This document shows, one piece after another, positions 1 through 10,938 of a stretch of 64,000 bases of DNA (within the stretch, counting starts at the first letter, position 1; each line of letters starts with the position of its first letter). A program made the translations under genes and the position numbers. The DNA lies in the NCBI RefSeq assembly GCF_004360155.1, contig NZ_SAIS01000004.1:248001-312000 (forward strand), written 5' to 3'. The stretch is from Paraglaciecola marina. GTDB lineage: Bacteria > Pseudomonadota > Gammaproteobacteria > Enterobacterales > Alteromonadaceae. The notes under the pieces are model-generated. The model had not been told where the DNA came from. It ran no database searches and was given only the letters and a program-made list of their open reading frames with translations.

Positions 1-740
1 GTAAAGGGTTGGTGCCTAAACCTTTAAAAGAAGAAGGCTCAACAGAGCTTATTGCTGTGACCCGAGCTTTTAATCAAATGTCCAAGGGTATTAAACAACT
101 AGAAGATGACAGAGCATTATTAACGGCGGGTATTTCCCATGACTTACGCACCCCATTAACACGGATCAGGTTAGCTTCAGAGATGTTGCCGGAAGATCAA
201 GAGTGGATTAAAGAGGGCATAGTGCATGATATCGAAGATATGAACGAAATCATCGATCAATTCATTGATTATGTGCGTCAAGATCAACAAGAGTGCCTAG
301 AAAACGGCAACTTGAATGATTTGATTAATGAAGCCGTACAAGCTAGAAATATCGAAGAAAATCATGATATTAAATTAAATTTGAAACCACTACCTAACAC
401 CTTAATTAGACGAGTAGCATTAAAAAGAGTGTTAGATAACCTTATCGAAAATGCCTATCGTTATGGCAGTAACAATATCGAAATTAGCTCAGCTCATAAT
501 AAAAAAAATAATCAGTTGTATTTTTCGGTGCGAGATTTTGGGCCAGGCATACCAGATGATTGTATCCAGAGTCTGTTTGAACCTTTCACTCAGGGTGATA
601 AGGCTCGAGGAAGTTTAGGGTCAGGCCTGGGACTGGCTATTATTAAGCGTATTGTGGATATGCACTCAGGCCATGTCACCTTAGAAAACCACCCTGAAGG
701 CGGACTTATCGCAACTATATTTATAAGTGCAAATGTTTAG
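1..740 (+). CDS. envZ: EnvZ-type osmosensor histidine kinase, C-terminal part (5' end outside window)
   Basis: Inner-membrane sensor kinase that would phosphorylate and dephosphorylate OmpR. The reading frame is already open at base 3, so the gene starts upstream; the visible 246 residues are the end of the HAMP linker and the cytoplasmic kinase core. The H-box [15 protein letters not shown] carries the phospho-accepting His and closely resembles the EnvZ signature. It is followed by an N-box ([11 protein letters not shown]), a G1 box (DFGPGIP) and a G2 box (GSGLGLAI), so the catalytic core is intact. ompR would be expected just upstream. The gene ends at a strong hairpin facing a convergent GGDEF-EAL gene. 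Confidence 0.93.
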   Translation, partial: KGLVPKPLKEEGSTELIAVTRAFNQMSKGIKQLEDDRALLTAGISHDLRTPLTRIRLASEMLPEDQEWIKEGIVHDIEDMNEIIDQFIDYVRQDQQECLENGNLNDLINEAVQARNIEENHDIKLNLKPLPNTLIRRVALKRVLDNLIENAYRYGSNNIEISSAHNKKNNQLYFSVRDFGPGIPDDCIQSLFEPFTQGDKARGSLGSGLGLAIIKRIVDMHSGHVTLENHPEGGLIATIFISANV

Positions 741-777
741 ATAGTTTATTTACTTACTAGCATAACGCGAACAATTA

Positions 778-817
778 GCTGGGTAACATTACATGTCGAT
801 ATGCAATGTTACCCAGC
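778..817. terminator. Strong bidirectional hairpin between envZ and the convergent GGDEF-EAL gene
   Basis: A perfect 13-bp stem (778-790 pairing with 805-817, arm GCTGGGTAACATT) encloses a 14-base loop. A short T-run (CTTTTTG) follows about 12 bases downstream on the plus strand. It lies between two convergent genes and probably ends transcripts from both sides. Confidence 0.7.
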
Positions 818-850
818 AGCCTCTAAAGCTTTTTGCAAATGAGTTAATCA

Positions 851-2473
851 TCAAGAAGTATTCGGTTCATACCCCATAGTAATTACAGTTTGATTATTTT
901 TAATGTAACTATCTAACCAAACGCAAGTATCATCATAATTTATTGGCATAGAACAATAATATCCTTGAACAAAGTCACACCCAATATTCTGCAATTTTTC
1001 ATATATAGCTTGCGTTTCGACACCTTCAGCGACAACTTTTTTCCCTAATCTGTGGCAGAGCTCTAGCATTGACTTTACTATAGAAAAGTCTTCCAAGTTA
1101 GCTGTAATCTGCATAACAAATGAGCGATCAATTTTAATGATTTGAGCAGGTAGCTCTCGCAGCAAAGACAAGGAAGAATAACCAGTCCCAAAGTCATCTA
1201 ATGCAATAGTAACTCCCATTGAAGTTAAACTATGAATTACATATTTAGCCCTTTCCATATTCAACATAATGGCACTTTCAGTAATTTCAAAACACAATAA
1301 TGAGGGTGAAATAGGGTAGCGGTCTAAGCAGTCACGAATATAAGGTACTAGTTCTTTGTCTAATACATCTGAAGATGAAAGGTTAACACTCATACATACC
1401 GGCAAGTAATCTCGATTCCAGCCATAAGCCTTTTGTATGGCTTGTAAAATAACCCAGCGTGTGACTTTGCCAATGAAACGACTCTGCTCAATTAATGGTA
1501 TAAACTCTGCGGGAGAAATAATAGTACCATTAGCTTGCGGCCAGCGAATAAGCGCTTCAAAACCTTTCAAGCGGTTGTCAGCAGGACTCAAGATAGGTTG
1601 GTAATATAATTCGAACTCTTGCTCCAATAGCGCATCATTAATTTTAGATATCACACTTATTTTTTTGGGAGATAGAGTGTCAATTGAAGGGTCGTACAAT
1701 ACATAATTTTGATTATTCTGTTTAGCCACATACATGGCAATGTCTGCATTTTTCAATAGTGCTTCACTATCTAAGCCATTTTCAGGGAACATAGCAATAC
1801 CAATGCTCATATCAATGACCAACAGGTGGTCATCAATAGCAAAAGCATCTTCCATGACGTCGGTTAACTTTTGAGCTTCACTTAAACATGAGCCTTCATC
1901 TACGTTATTAATAATTAAAGCAAACTCATCTCCACCTAAACGAGCAATGACATTAGATTTTAATAAGCTGTTTTGTATACGGTCACCAATTTGAATTAAA
2001 AGCTTATCTCCAACGGCATGGCCTAAGGTGTCGTTAATTTCTTTAAAGCGGTCTAAGTCAGCCATAATAATCGCAAAAGGCGCGCCCTTAGAAATAGCCT
2101 GATTTAAGTATTCTGAAAAATACAAACGGTTGTATAGTTTAGTTAAAGGGTCGCTCCGAGCTTCTACATAACGGGCATCTGCATTCTTTTGAATTTGCGT
2201 CATCGAACTTAAGCTCAAACGAATTACTATAATGACGAAAGCTCCCCCAGCAGCCAAAATAGCAGAAAGCCCTAACTCCAAAAATGTGACTGGATTGGAT
2301 AATAATACTGATAAAAAGAACGAGTAACCTAATATGAAAGTCAAAATAAGTATGAATAGTAGATACCAACTTCGGTACTCAATATTTTGACAAATTCGAT
2401 AGGTTGGCTTTACCGCTAACGCCAAAAAGACTAAGCCACACAAAACAAATAATACTGAAGCAGCTTCTATCAT
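851..2473 (-). CDS. Membrane GGDEF-EAL protein (cyclic-di-GMP turnover)
   Basis: A 540-residue protein. The N-terminal ~90 residues hold about three hydrophobic segments and no recognisable sensor domain. A GGDEF domain follows (motif RLGGDEF, residues 178-184) and then an EAL domain (FEALIRW from 305, DDFGTGYSSL from 426, EGVET from 483). Both signature motifs are complete, so either activity is possible. The RxxD inhibitory site that often precedes GGDEF is missing: the matching place reads LKSN. This suggests either no product inhibition or a protein working mainly as a phosphodiesterase. It stands alone, convergent with envZ. Whether it makes or degrades c-di-GMP cannot be told from sequence. 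Confidence 0.92.
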   Translation of the reverse strand: MIEAASVLFVLCGLVFLALAVKPTYRICQNIEYRSWYLLFILILTFILGYSFFLSVLLSNPVTFLELGLSAILAAGGAFVIIVIRLSLSSMTQIQKNADARYVEARSDPLTKLYNRLYFSEYLNQAISKGAPFAIIMADLDRFKEINDTLGHAVGDKLLIQIGDRIQNSLLKSNVIARLGGDEFALIINNVDEGSCLSEAQKLTDVMEDAFAIDDHLLVIDMSIGIAMFPENGLDSEALLKNADIAMYVAKQNNQNYVLYDPSIDTLSPKKISVISKINDALLEQEFELYYQPILSPADNRLKGFEALIRWPQANGTIISPAEFIPLIEQSRFIGKVTRWVILQAIQKAYGWNRDYLPVCMSVNLSSSDVLDKELVPYIRDCLDRYPISPSLLCFEITESAIMLNMERAKYVIHSLTSMGVTIALDDFGTGYSSLSLLRELPAQIIKIDRSFVMQITANLEDFSIVKSMLELCHRLGKKVVAEGVETQAIYEKLQNIGCDFVQGYYCSMPINYDDTCVWLDSYIKNNQTVITMGYEPNTS

Positions 2474-2866
2474 GGATTCATAAATCTCTTTTCAGGTGTA
2501 TAAACTTAAATAAATATAGCTATTAGATGGATAACCTTTTTTTCATAGGTATTTTTAGAGGAGAAACTCATCCTTGTTTTAAATCATGTAAAATGAATCA
2601 CTTCACAGCCTTCAATAATTTTAACGAATGTAAGTCGTAAAACCCCATTGCGGCTAAATCAATAGTTATTAAATATTAAAGTAAATTCAAGCTAATCACT
2701 TATGCTTTTAGTCTATTAAGTATGCAGTTTTAGTAAAGGTTTGAAAATAAAGACTACAAAATAATGAAACCTTATTTTAACTTCTCTGGTCAATGTTGTC
2801 TGAAGCTAAACCTCAGTTTTATTCAAAGTGTTAAAGCCACCTTTAAAATCACTCACAGGAGTAACA
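2474..2866. other. 393-bp intergenic region between divergent genes
   Basis: AT-rich spacer between the divergent GGDEF-EAL gene and the haloacid dehalogenase gene. It must contain both promoters. I see no clear repeat, hairpin or small reading frame with a ribosome binding site, apart from the dehalogenase Shine-Dalgarno (CAGGA, 2856-2860). Confidence 0.5.
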
Positions 2867-3622
2867 ATGAAAATCTGTACACGCTTTTTTATCGCTACAT
2901 TTTTAATGATAGCTACCATGGCTAACCTACAAGCAAACGAAAAACCAAAGCTCATCATTTTTGATGTAAACGAAACCTTGCTTGATCTTGAGTCAATGCG
3001 TACTTCAGTGGGTAAAGCGCTGAATGATGACAAAAGCCTTTTACCTTTGTGGTTTTCTACTATGCTGCATTACTCACTGGTAGATACCACTAGAGGGGAG
3101 TTTCATGACTTTGGAAAAATTGGTGTTGCTGCGTTACAAATGGTGGCTAAAAACAACGGTATTATCTTAACTGACGAACAAGCAAAACAAGCCATAGTGC
3201 CCCCCTTGCTATCTCTTCCTCCACATCCAGATGTTCGTGAAGGTTTAACTCAGTTAACTGATGCAGGTTATAAGATCATCAGCTTAACCAATAGTTCTAA
3301 TGCGGGAGTTAAAGCACAATTTAAACACGCTAACTTAACGCCGTTTTTTGTTGAGCGCTTAAGTGTGGAAGATATAGGTATCTACAAACCAGATTTACGC
3401 AGTTACGAATGGGCACTCAAAGAAATGGGTGTTAAACCAGAAGAGGTACTTATGGTAGCAGCACATGGCTGGGATATAGCTGGAGCAAAATCTGCCGGCT
3501 TACAAACCGCTTTTATTGCTCGCCCAAATAAGCAACTTTATCCACTCGCTCCGCAACCAGATTATTTGGTTAATGATTTATTGGAGTTAGTTAAAGAGTT
3601 AAACAACGCGTACCCTGAATAA
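2867..3622 (+). CDS. Exported HAD-superfamily hydrolase, haloacid dehalogenase type II-like
   Basis: 251 residues. The ATG at 2867 is preferred to an in-frame ATG 39 bases upstream because CACAGGA lies just before it and it begins a signal peptide (charged MKICTR, hydrophobic core, likely cut near ANEK at residue 23-24). The HAD core follows: motif I DVNETLLD with nucleophile Asp33, motif II LTNSS around 140, Lys174 in YKPD, and motif III HGWDIAGAKSAG near 200. This arrangement fits L-2-haloacid dehalogenases. Dehalogenases of this type are usually cytoplasmic, so the signal peptide is unusual and the periplasmic substrate is unknown. Another phosphatase-like activity is possible. Confidence 0.88.
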   Translation: MKICTRFFIATFLMIATMANLQANEKPKLIIFDVNETLLDLESMRTSVGKALNDDKSLLPLWFSTMLHYSLVDTTRGEFHDFGKIGVAALQMVAKNNGIILTDEQAKQAIVPPLLSLPPHPDVREGLTQLTDAGYKIISLTNSSNAGVKAQFKHANLTPFFVERLSVEDIGIYKPDLRSYEWALKEMGVKPEEVLMVAAHGWDIAGAKSAGLQTAFIARPNKQLYPLAPQPDYLVNDLLELVKELNNAYPE

Positions 3623-3654
3623 ATTCGTTCGGGATAGCACGAATCAATACCAAA

Positions 3655-3678
3655 AAGCGGCCTAAATACTGGCCGCTT
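3655..3678. terminator. Terminator hairpin between the dehalogenase gene and hslO
   Basis: Arms AAGCGGCC (3655-3662) and GGCCGCTT (3671-3678) pair perfectly around an 8-base loop, followed by GTTTAT. It sits between convergent genes and may serve both. Confidence 0.75.
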
Positions 3679-3707
3679 GTTTATAAACACTAAAAGCATT
3701 AAGTGAA

Positions 3708-4598
3708 TTAAGCCAGCCCAGCAGGAAGACCATAAGTACCGGCGTGGATACTTTCAACGTCGATACTATCGAAGCTATATTCTGCTTGGCAATATTGGCA
3801 ATTCATTTTTATATCGCCATCTTTGGCCACAATATCTAATAACTCATCTTTGCTCACGCTGGTTAATGCTTGGGCACTGCGCTCTTTACTGCAACTACAT
3901 TTGAAAATGACAGTTGTAGGCTCAAACAGCTCTATTTCTTCTTGATGATATAAGCGATGTAAAATATCTTCGGCTGATAACAAGAATAACTCTTCATCTT
4001 TAATGGTGTCGGTTAAAGTACTTAAGTGGTCAAAATCTGTATCTGTTTTTTCTGTAGTTTGACTGCTAGTGGGTAATATCTGTAAAAACATGCCACAAGC
4101 TTTAGCTGCGTCATCAGAAAGCTGGGTTCGTAAAATGACCTTAGTAGCTAACTGTTCTGACTGTTCAAAGTAACCTTCAATACATTCAGCTAAAGTAGGT
4201 TTATCTAACGCCACCATGCCTTGATAACGCTCTCCCTTTTCAGGGGTAATAGTAATCACTAAAACACCTTTTTGTACCAATTCAGCAAACTCTTCTGGCA
4301 ATTCGGCTAACTCTTCATCCCATCTTGCCACACCACGCATCTGTTGCTTATCAGTACCGTTTATTACAGCATAACTTAAAGGGCCTTTTCCCTGAATTTG
4401 AATGGCTATATCCCCCTTAAATTTCAAGGTTGCTGTTAGCAAACTAGTGGCAGCCATTAACTCACCCAATAGTTTTTGAATCACTGAGGGATAAGGGTAA
4501 GAATCTAGAATAGCTTGATAACTAGATTGCAAACGTACTAACTCTCCTCTGACATTCCCTTGATTAAATAGATAACGATGAAGTTGATCAAATGCCAT
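3708..4598 (-). CDS. hslO: Redox-regulated chaperone Hsp33
   Basis: Cytoplasmic holdase chaperone switched on by oxidative unfolding. The 296 residues match the family in length. The zinc-binding redox switch is complete at the C-terminus: CSC (Cys234 and Cys236) and CQYC (Cys267 and Cys270), as in E. coli. The substrate-binding N-terminal domain begins [11 protein letters not shown]. It lies 18 bases downstream of hslR on the same strand, the usual hslR-hslO pair, and probably shares its transcript. Confidence 0.97.
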   Translation of the reverse strand: MAFDQLHRYLFNQGNVRGELVRLQSSYQAILDSYPYPSVIQKLLGELMAATSLLTATLKFKGDIAIQIQGKGPLSYAVINGTDKQQMRGVARWDEELAELPEEFAELVQKGVLVITITPEKGERYQGMVALDKPTLAECIEGYFEQSEQLATKVILRTQLSDDAAKACGMFLQILPTSSQTTEKTDTDFDHLSTLTDTIKDEELFLLSAEDILHRLYHQEEIELFEPTTVIFKCSCSKERSAQALTSVSKDELLDIVAKDGDIKMNCQYCQAEYSFDSIDVESIHAGTYGLPAGLA

Positions 4599-4616
4599 GT
4601 ATGTTTACCTTGAATA

Positions 4617-5015
4617 TTACTGTTGCTTAAATTGGATAATTTGACGACGCTGTTTTTTGTCAGGCCGATGTAAAGGCTTAGGACTATGAAAGGCGCTAAG
4701 TTTACGCGCTTCAGCGTTACTTGCACGCAGCTTTTCACTGTCTTCTGTTTCTTGATACATAAGTTGTGCAGCGGGCGCGCCTTGTCGCTGCTCTTTTACT
4801 TGTTGCACCACCACATCTTTAAAATCGAAACCTTGGGGAACTTTTATAGAAGCTCCAAGCTCTACAATTTTACTAGGTTTGCTGCGCTGACCATTGTAAT
4901 GTACTTTACCAGCTTGCACTGCATCTCTAGCTAAGGCGCGAGTTTTGAAAAAACGGGCGGCCCATAACCATTTGTCTAGACGAATGCTTGCAGGGATATC
5001 AATATTTTTTTTCAT
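4617..5015 (-). CDS. hslR: Heat-shock protein Hsp15, S4-domain ribosome rescue factor
   Basis: 132 residues. An S4 RNA-binding domain (RLDKWLWAARFFKTRALA, about residues 12-60) is followed by a basic C-terminal tail (KQRRQI). In E. coli, Hsp15 binds free 50S subunits that still carry nascent peptidyl-tRNA and helps recycle them. It is the first gene of the hslR-hslO pair and diverges from the gsp operon across 140 bases. Confidence 0.95.
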   Translation of the reverse strand: MKKNIDIPASIRLDKWLWAARFFKTRALARDAVQAGKVHYNGQRSKPSKIVELGASIKVPQGFDFKDVVVQQVKEQRQGAPAAQLMYQETEDSEKLRASNAEARKLSAFHSPKPLHRPDKKQRRQIIQFKQQ

Positions 5016-5155
5016 GATAAATTTATCGTTTTTTTGTAACGTTTAGGGATTAGAGTTGTAGCGCTCGCCCCTACTCGCTATTATTAGGACTTATTTGCTT
5101 AACTAATAATCTAGCAAGCATGTTTTGACATTTTAATCAGTCCCACCGAGAGACA

Positions 5156-6097
5156 ATGACAGTCGCAAATTATAACTTCAATCAACTATGGCTCCAATTA
5201 GTTAAAAATCAACATAAAATTAATTTTGTGGTGGTTGTACTATTGAGTATTTTTCTTCTAGCCTATGCGGCTGAATTAACATGGCGATTATGGCCGCACC
5301 CAGAACAAACTAGCGGCCAAAGCACACTTACATCAAATAAACCAACTCGCTCGAATAGTCCTCAAACTCTTAATTTAGCTGCCCTAAAAAGATTGAATTT
5401 ATTCGGCGACTTAACCACTAAGCCAGTTCAAGAGAAAAAAGAGAAAGTAACCGATGCTCCTGTTACTAGATTAAAATTAATCCTTACAGGTGTGGTGACA
5501 AGTACCGAAGAAGGCCACGGTGCTGCAATTATAGAAAACCGCAACCAACAAGAAACTTATGGTGTGAATGATGAAATTGAAGGCACCAATGCTACCTTAG
5601 AAGAAGTTCACGTTGACCGAGTAATTATTAGTAACAATGGGGTAAATGAAACCCTAATGTTAGATGGCGTAGATTACAACAAACCATCTAGTCGTTCTGC
5701 AGCTAAACCACGCCCAACACCCCAAGCACAGTCTCCAATGGATGAAGATGAGAATCGGCGCACTTTATCTTCAGATGCATTACAAGCTAGGCGAGAATTA
5801 CAGCAAAAACCCAGCAGTTTTACCGACTATATTGCTGTTGCCCCCAATAGAGAAAATGGAGAGCTAACAGGATATCGTGTGAGTCCAGGTAAGAACTCAT
5901 CTTTATTTAAAGAAGTAGGCTTAAAGTCTGGTGACGTTATCACTGATATTAACGGCTTAGATCTAACAGATATTCAACAAGGCCTTGAAGCAATGAATTT
6001 ATTAAGAGAATTAGAGTCTTTACAAATGACAATACAACGTAAAGATGAGTTACTTACCATCTACCTTGATTTGCCCGAACGGGAAGAGGAACAATAA
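5156..6097 (+). CDS. gspC: Type II secretion inner-membrane protein GspC
   Basis: Links the inner-membrane platform of the type II secretion system to the outer-membrane secretin. 313 residues: short cytoplasmic end, one transmembrane helix (about 21-42), a homology region (about 75-170) that would bind GspD, a proline/glutamine-rich linker, and a C-terminal PDZ domain (about 230-310, LKSGDVITDING). It is the first gene of a twelve-gene operon with intergenic gaps mostly under 20 bases. Start is ATG 5156 preceded by CCGAGAG. Confidence 0.96.
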   Translation: MTVANYNFNQLWLQLVKNQHKINFVVVVLLSIFLLAYAAELTWRLWPHPEQTSGQSTLTSNKPTRSNSPQTLNLAALKRLNLFGDLTTKPVQEKKEKVTDAPVTRLKLILTGVVTSTEEGHGAAIIENRNQQETYGVNDEIEGTNATLEEVHVDRVIISNNGVNETLMLDGVDYNKPSSRSAAKPRPTPQAQSPMDEDENRRTLSSDALQARRELQQKPSSFTDYIAVAPNRENGELTGYRVSPGKNSSLFKEVGLKSGDVITDINGLDLTDIQQGLEAMNLLRELESLQMTIQRKDELLTIYLDLPEREEEQ

Positions 6098-6100
6098 AAT

Positions 6101-8143
6101 ATGAAGTCTATTATACGCTTAGCTACATCAAGAGCATTACTCGCCATCGCGAGTGGTGCCTTCTATGCAATGTCTAGCTTAGTGGCAGCCGCCGACTACT
6201 CTCCAAATTTCAAAAACACAGATATTGGCGAATTCATTAATATTGTGGGTAAAAACCTACAAAAAACCATTATTATTGATCCTAATGTTAGGGGAAAAAT
6301 CACTGTACGTAGTTACGACTTACTTAACGAAGAGCAGTACTACCAGTTTTTCCTTAATGTATTGCAAGTGTATGGCTACTCAGCTGTGTCTATGCCAAGC
6401 GGTGTTATCAAAGTTATTCGTTCAAAAGACGCCAAGGCTTCTAATATTCCGGTAGTAGAAGGCAGTCCTTTCGATGGTGATGAAATGATCACCCGTGTTA
6501 TGCCTGTATACAATGTACCCGTTCGTGAGCTTGCGCCTTTGTTGCGCCAACTTAATGATACAGCTGGCGGTGGCAATGTTGTAAGTCACGATGCATCAAA
6601 CGTTATGATGCTTACAGGCCGTGCTGCGGTGGTGAATCGTTTAGTAGAAATCATCGAACGTGTAGACAAAGCCGGAGATGAAGAAGTAGAAATTGTTAAG
6701 TTAAAATTTGCATCTGCCACTGAAATAGTGCGCATTATTGAAAGCATTAACAAATCACAAAGTAAGGCCAATACCTCAGGAAAGTCTGACCCAAGAGTCG
6801 TTGCCGATGATAGGACTAACAGCATCATTGTCAGTGGAGACATAAAAGCCCGTCAGCGTATCGTCAATTTAATTGAGCGTATGGACCAAGAGCTAGAAAC
6901 CAGTGGTAATACTCGGGTTATATTTTTGAACTATGCAAAATCAGAAGATTTAGTCAAAGTTCTACAAGGTGTGAGTGCCAGTATTCAGGCTGAAGAAAAC
7001 GGAGCCACCAAAGGAAAGTCAACCAGCAATCGCGAAGTCAGCATTGACTCGCACGAAGACTCAAACGCATTAGTAATTACTGCAGAGCCAGATATGATGC
7101 GTTCTCTCGAAGACGTAATCCGCAAGCTAGATGTACGCCGCGCGCAAGTACAAGTAGAAGCCATTATTGTTGAAGTGTACGAAGGTGACGGCACCACACT
7201 AGGGGTGCAATGGGCCAGTGAAGATTACGGTGGCACACAATTTTCGAATGGTGTAGTGGGTATTGGCTCATTGGCGGTAGGGGTTGAAGAAGCTTCTGAT
7301 ACCACAACCACTACCACAGGTTTCGATGATGACGGTGACCCGTACTCTTACGACTCCACGACAGAAGGCGATTATTCTACTCTAGCTTCTCTAATGAGTA
7401 GTGTTAGTGGCTTTCTAGTAGGAGGAGTATTTGATGGCTGGGGGGCCGTGTTACAAGCAGTAAGCTCCGATACTAATGCCAATATCCTAGCCACACCACA
7501 CCTAACAACCATGGATAACGAAGAAGCTTACTTTATTGTTGGCCAAGAAGTTCCCATTATCACAGGTTCAACAACTGGCACTAATAACGCTAATCCATTC
7601 CAATCCATTGACCGTCAAGAAGTGGGTATCAAACTTAAAGTGACGCCTCAAATTAATGAAGGTGATGCAGTTCAATTATTGATTGAACAAGAAGTATCTA
7701 GCCTGAGTGGTGCCACTAGTGTTGATATTATTACCAATAAACGTGAGATCAAAACATCGGTTATTGTAGATGATGGCGGCACAATCGTATTAGGTGGGTT
7801 GATAGATGAAGACGTACAAGAAAGTGTGTCTAAAGTGCCTTTGTTAGGGGATATTCCTATTATTGGTCACTTATTCAAGTCTACAACCACTAGCAAAGCA
7901 AAACGTAATTTAATGGTATTTATTCGCCCTACTATTATTCGTGATGGCGTGACTATGAATGAAATCAGCAAGCAAAAATATCAATACATACGAGCTCAAC
8001 AATTAGAGCATCAAGCTGATGGCATTCCTTTAATGCCCTTTAGTGATGCACCGTCACTACCAGAGTGGGACGACTCATTAAGCTTGCCTCCTTCGTTTAA
8101 CGACTATATCGAAAGCAAAGATCTAGAAAAGGATGACGAATAG
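6101..8143 (+). CDS. gspD: Type II secretion outer-membrane secretin GspD
   Basis: Forms the outer-membrane channel. 680 residues: signal peptide ending near VAAADYS (about residue 31), N0 domain ([16 protein letters not shown]), repeated N1-N3 secretin domains, then the secretin core with [17 protein letters not shown] and the terminal [13 protein letters not shown] motif. A Thr/Asp-rich low-complexity stretch (about residues 398-425) lies inside the channel region. The last ~60 residues resemble an S-domain, which may bind a pilotin; no gspS was found nearby. Confidence 0.97.
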   Translation: MKSIIRLATSRALLAIASGAFYAMSSLVAAADYSPNFKNTDIGEFINIVGKNLQKTIIIDPNVRGKITVRSYDLLNEEQYYQFFLNVLQVYGYSAVSMPSGVIKVIRSKDAKASNIPVVEGSPFDGDEMITRVMPVYNVPVRELAPLLRQLNDTAGGGNVVSHDASNVMMLTGRAAVVNRLVEIIERVDKAGDEEVEIVKLKFASATEIVRIIESINKSQSKANTSGKSDPRVVADDRTNSIIVSGDIKARQRIVNLIERMDQELETSGNTRVIFLNYAKSEDLVKVLQGVSASIQAEENGATKGKSTSNREVSIDSHEDSNALVITAEPDMMRSLEDVIRKLDVRRAQVQVEAIIVEVYEGDGTTLGVQWASEDYGGTQFSNGVVGIGSLAVGVEEASDTTTTTTGFDDDGDPYSYDSTTEGDYSTLASLMSSVSGFLVGGVFDGWGAVLQAVSSDTNANILATPHLTTMDNEEAYFIVGQEVPIITGSTTGTNNANPFQSIDRQEVGIKLKVTPQINEGDAVQLLIEQEVSSLSGATSVDIITNKREIKTSVIVDDGGTIVLGGLIDEDVQESVSKVPLLGDIPIIGHLFKSTTTSKAKRNLMVFIRPTIIRDGVTMNEISKQKYQYIRAQQLEHQADGIPLMPFSDAPSLPEWDDSLSLPPSFNDYIESKDLEKDDE

Positions 8144-8145
8144 TT

Positions 8146-9717
8146 ATGCCTGATGTCGATGAAACTTTAGAACGAAGTGCTTTAGAAGCAGAGGAGCAGT
8201 CATTATTAGAAGCGGGGGCTGATATTAATGCCCCTATTGATGAGCCTGAGCATAAGCAACTGGCGTTTAGTTTTGCAAAAAGGCATCAAGTATTACTAGA
8301 TACAGGCGAGACGCCTGCAATTTTATACCATACCTTAGAAACTCAATTCCCCGTATTTGCTGAGGTTAGACGATTTTTGGGAGCCGAGTTCCGCCTTAAA
8401 GAGATTGAAGTTGACCAGTTTGAATCTTTGCTAACTAATGCTTTTCAGCGTGATTCCTCGGCCGCAAAACAGTTGATGGAAGACATTGGCAACGAGACAG
8501 ACTTGTTTAGCTTAGCTGACGAACTGCCGGATACCGAAGACTTACTGGAAAGTGAAGATGATGCGCCCATCATCAAATTAATCAACGCCATGTTAGGTGA
8601 AGCGATTAAAGAAGGGGCTTCTGATATTCATATCGAAACCTTTGAAACCCAGCTATTGGTGCGCTTTAGAGTTGATGGTGTGCTGCGAGAAATATTACGG
8701 CCTAATCGTAAAATGGCCTCTATGTTGGTGTCCCGTATAAAAGTTATGTCTAAAATGGATATAGCCGAAAAACGTGTGCCACAAGATGGTCGTATTACCT
8801 TAAGAATTGCTGGTAGAGCCGTTGATGTGCGGGTGTCAACTATGCCATCTAGTCATGGCGAGCGGGTGGTTTTACGTTTGTTAGACAAAAACAATGTCAG
8901 GCTAAACCTTGAAGACTTGGGTATGACCAAGGTAAACCGAGAGTATTTTTCAAGCTTGGTTCGTAAACCCCACGGTATTATTCTGGTAACCGGTCCTACT
9001 GGTTCTGGTAAATCTACTACTTTGTACGCCGGTTTAAGTGAAATCAACTCAAAGGACAGAAACATTCTCACGGTAGAGGATCCTATCGAATTTGATTTAC
9101 AAGGCATCGGGCAAACCCAAGTAAATGCCAAGGTTGATATGACCTTTGCTCGGGGCCTACGTGCAATATTAAGGCAAGATCCTGATGTGGTAATGGTTGG
9201 GGAAATACGTGATTTAGAAACCGCGCAGATTAGTGTTCAAGCCAGTTTGACTGGGCACTTAGTGATGTCAACCTTACACACCAATACAGCAGCAGGTGCA
9301 ATCACACGCTTAGAAGACATGGGTATTGAACCCTTTTTGTTATCGTCCAGTTTACTAGCGGTGTTGTCACAACGACTAGTCAGAACCTTATGCCCAGATT
9401 GTAAAGTTAGTCACATACCTAGCGAACAAGAATGCCAAATTTTAGGTATTAGTTCCGCAGCTGAGGCTAAAACTGTATTTTCCCCTAAAGGTTGTGCTGC
9501 TTGTAACCAAACAGGCTACCGAGGCAGAACAGGTATTCACGAGCTACTAATAGTCGACGAAGGTATTCGTGAGTTAATGCATAGTGGCCATGGCGAGCAG
9601 GCGATAGAGAAGTATATTCGCCAGTCAACTCCCAGTATCCGTGATGATGGCTGTAATAAGGTATTGTTAGGATATACATCACTTGAAGAAGTGTTGCGTG
9701 TAACTAGGGAAGACTAA
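8146..9717 (+). CDS. gspE: Type II secretion ATPase GspE
   Basis: Cytoplasmic hexameric ATPase that powers pseudopilus assembly. 523 residues. It carries an N-terminal GspL-binding region (about 45-130), Walker A GPTGSGKS (283-290), an Asp box, Walker B with GEIRDLETA, a His box (STLHTN) and a tetra-cysteine zinc motif (CPDC ... CAAC) near residues 415-455. All motifs for an active secretion ATPase are present. It starts two bases after the gspD stop and abuts gspF. Confidence 0.98.
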   Translation: MPDVDETLERSALEAEEQSLLEAGADINAPIDEPEHKQLAFSFAKRHQVLLDTGETPAILYHTLETQFPVFAEVRRFLGAEFRLKEIEVDQFESLLTNAFQRDSSAAKQLMEDIGNETDLFSLADELPDTEDLLESEDDAPIIKLINAMLGEAIKEGASDIHIETFETQLLVRFRVDGVLREILRPNRKMASMLVSRIKVMSKMDIAEKRVPQDGRITLRIAGRAVDVRVSTMPSSHGERVVLRLLDKNNVRLNLEDLGMTKVNREYFSSLVRKPHGIILVTGPTGSGKSTTLYAGLSEINSKDRNILTVEDPIEFDLQGIGQTQVNAKVDMTFARGLRAILRQDPDVVMVGEIRDLETAQISVQASLTGHLVMSTLHTNTAAGAITRLEDMGIEPFLLSSSLLAVLSQRLVRTLCPDCKVSHIPSEQECQILGISSAAEAKTVFSPKGCAACNQTGYRGRTGIHELLIVDEGIRELMHSGHGEQAIEKYIRQSTPSIRDDGCNKVLLGYTSLEEVLRVTRED

Positions 9718-10938
9718 ATGGCTGCATATGCTTATCAAGCCATGGAGAAAAGTGGCAAAACCAAAAATGGTGTTTTAGAGGGCGACAACCCTAGGCAAGT
9801 AAGGCAATTGTTGCGTGAGCAAGGGTTAATTCCCATGCAGGTGGACCAAGTCGCTGAAAAAGAGCGTAAGTCTCAGCAAGGTTTCACCTTATTTAAAAAT
9901 ACCATTTCAGCCTCTGATTTATCTTTATTGACTAGGCAGCTTTCAACACTTGTAGAGTCCGCTCTTCCAATAGAAGAAGCCTTACTAGCTGTGGCTGAGC
10001 AATGTGAAAAACCACGTCAGAAAAACATGATGATGGCGGTTCGTAGTAAGGTTGTAGAAGGTCATACTCTGGCTGACGCTATGGCAGAATTCCCTCATGT
10101 TTTTGATGACTTATTCAGAGCCATGGTTGCCGCCGGAGAAAAGTCAGGACACTTAGACACAGTGTTAAATCGTTTAGCCGATTACACAGAAAAGCGCCAG
10201 CAAACCAAAAGCCAAATTACCCAAGCTATGGTTTATCCCTGCATTATGCTGTTTTTTGCCTTTGCAATTGTGTTGTTACTATTGACGCAAGTTGTACCCA
10301 AAATTGTGGGGCAGTTTCAGCATATGGGGCAAGATTTACCTACCATTACCCAAGCATTAATTAACGTCAGTGATTTCTTACAGGCGTACGGTATTTTTGT
10401 ATTTATCGCTTTGGTACTCATCATAGTCATCATTAATCGAGTGCTACAACAACCCACTATGAAAATGCGTTACCACAAATCCATTTTGAGTATGCCTATG
10501 CTAGGCAAGATATCTAAAGGCCTAAATACCGCTAGGTTTGCCCGCACTTTAAGTATTTTATCATCTAGTGCAGTACCTTTACTTGAAAGCATGCGTATTG
10601 CCGGTGATGTGTTAGAAAATTTACATATCAAAGAAGCAATTAAAGAAGCTGCAGGCCATGTAAAAGAAGGCTCTAGTTTACGCGCGTCTTTAGAACAAAC
10701 AAAAATGTTTCCACCTATGATGATGCATATGATTGCATCGGGTGAGCGTAGTGGCGAACTTCAACAAATGTTAGGCCGGGCGGCCGATAATCAAGACAGA
10801 CAATTTGAATCTTTGGTGAGTGTTTCACTCAAAGTATTTGAACCTATTTTAATTGTGACTATGGCTGTGGTGGTTTTGCTAATAGTCGTAGCAATTTTAC
10901 AACCAATTATGGCTTTAAACTCTATGGTGAATATCTAA
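9718..10938 (+). CDS. gspF: Type II secretion inner-membrane platform protein GspF
   Basis: Polytopic platform protein that contacts GspE and GspL. 406 residues with two T2SSF repeats (about 70-195 and 270-395), each ending in a transmembrane region, including strongly hydrophobic segments near 175-195, 220-245 and 375-400. The start ATG directly follows the gspE stop, and the stop overlaps the gspG start. Confidence 0.97.
   Translation: MAAYAYQAMEKSGKTKNGVLEGDNPRQVRQLLREQGLIPMQVDQVAEKERKSQQGFTLFKNTISASDLSLLTRQLSTLVESALPIEEALLAVAEQCEKPRQKNMMMAVRSKVVEGHTLADAMAEFPHVFDDLFRAMVAAGEKSGHLDTVLNRLADYTEKRQQTKSQITQAMVYPCIMLFFAFAIVLLLLTQVVPKIVGQFQHMGQDLPTITQALINVSDFLQAYGIFVFIALVLIIVIINRVLQQPTMKMRYHKSILSMPMLGKISKGLNTARFARTLSILSSSAVPLLESMRIAGDVLENLHIKEAIKEAAGHVKEGSSLRASLEQTKMFPPMMMHMIASGERSGELQQMLGRAADNQDRQFESLVSVSLKVFEPILIVTMAVVVLLIVVAILQPIMALNSMVNI

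Noticed and set aside
4686-4934. Plus-strand reading frame opposite hslR
   Set aside because: It is the mirror of a well-conserved gene and has no ribosome binding site or recognisable product.
9485-9682. Minus-strand frame within gspE
   Set aside because: A shadow of gspE with no start signal.
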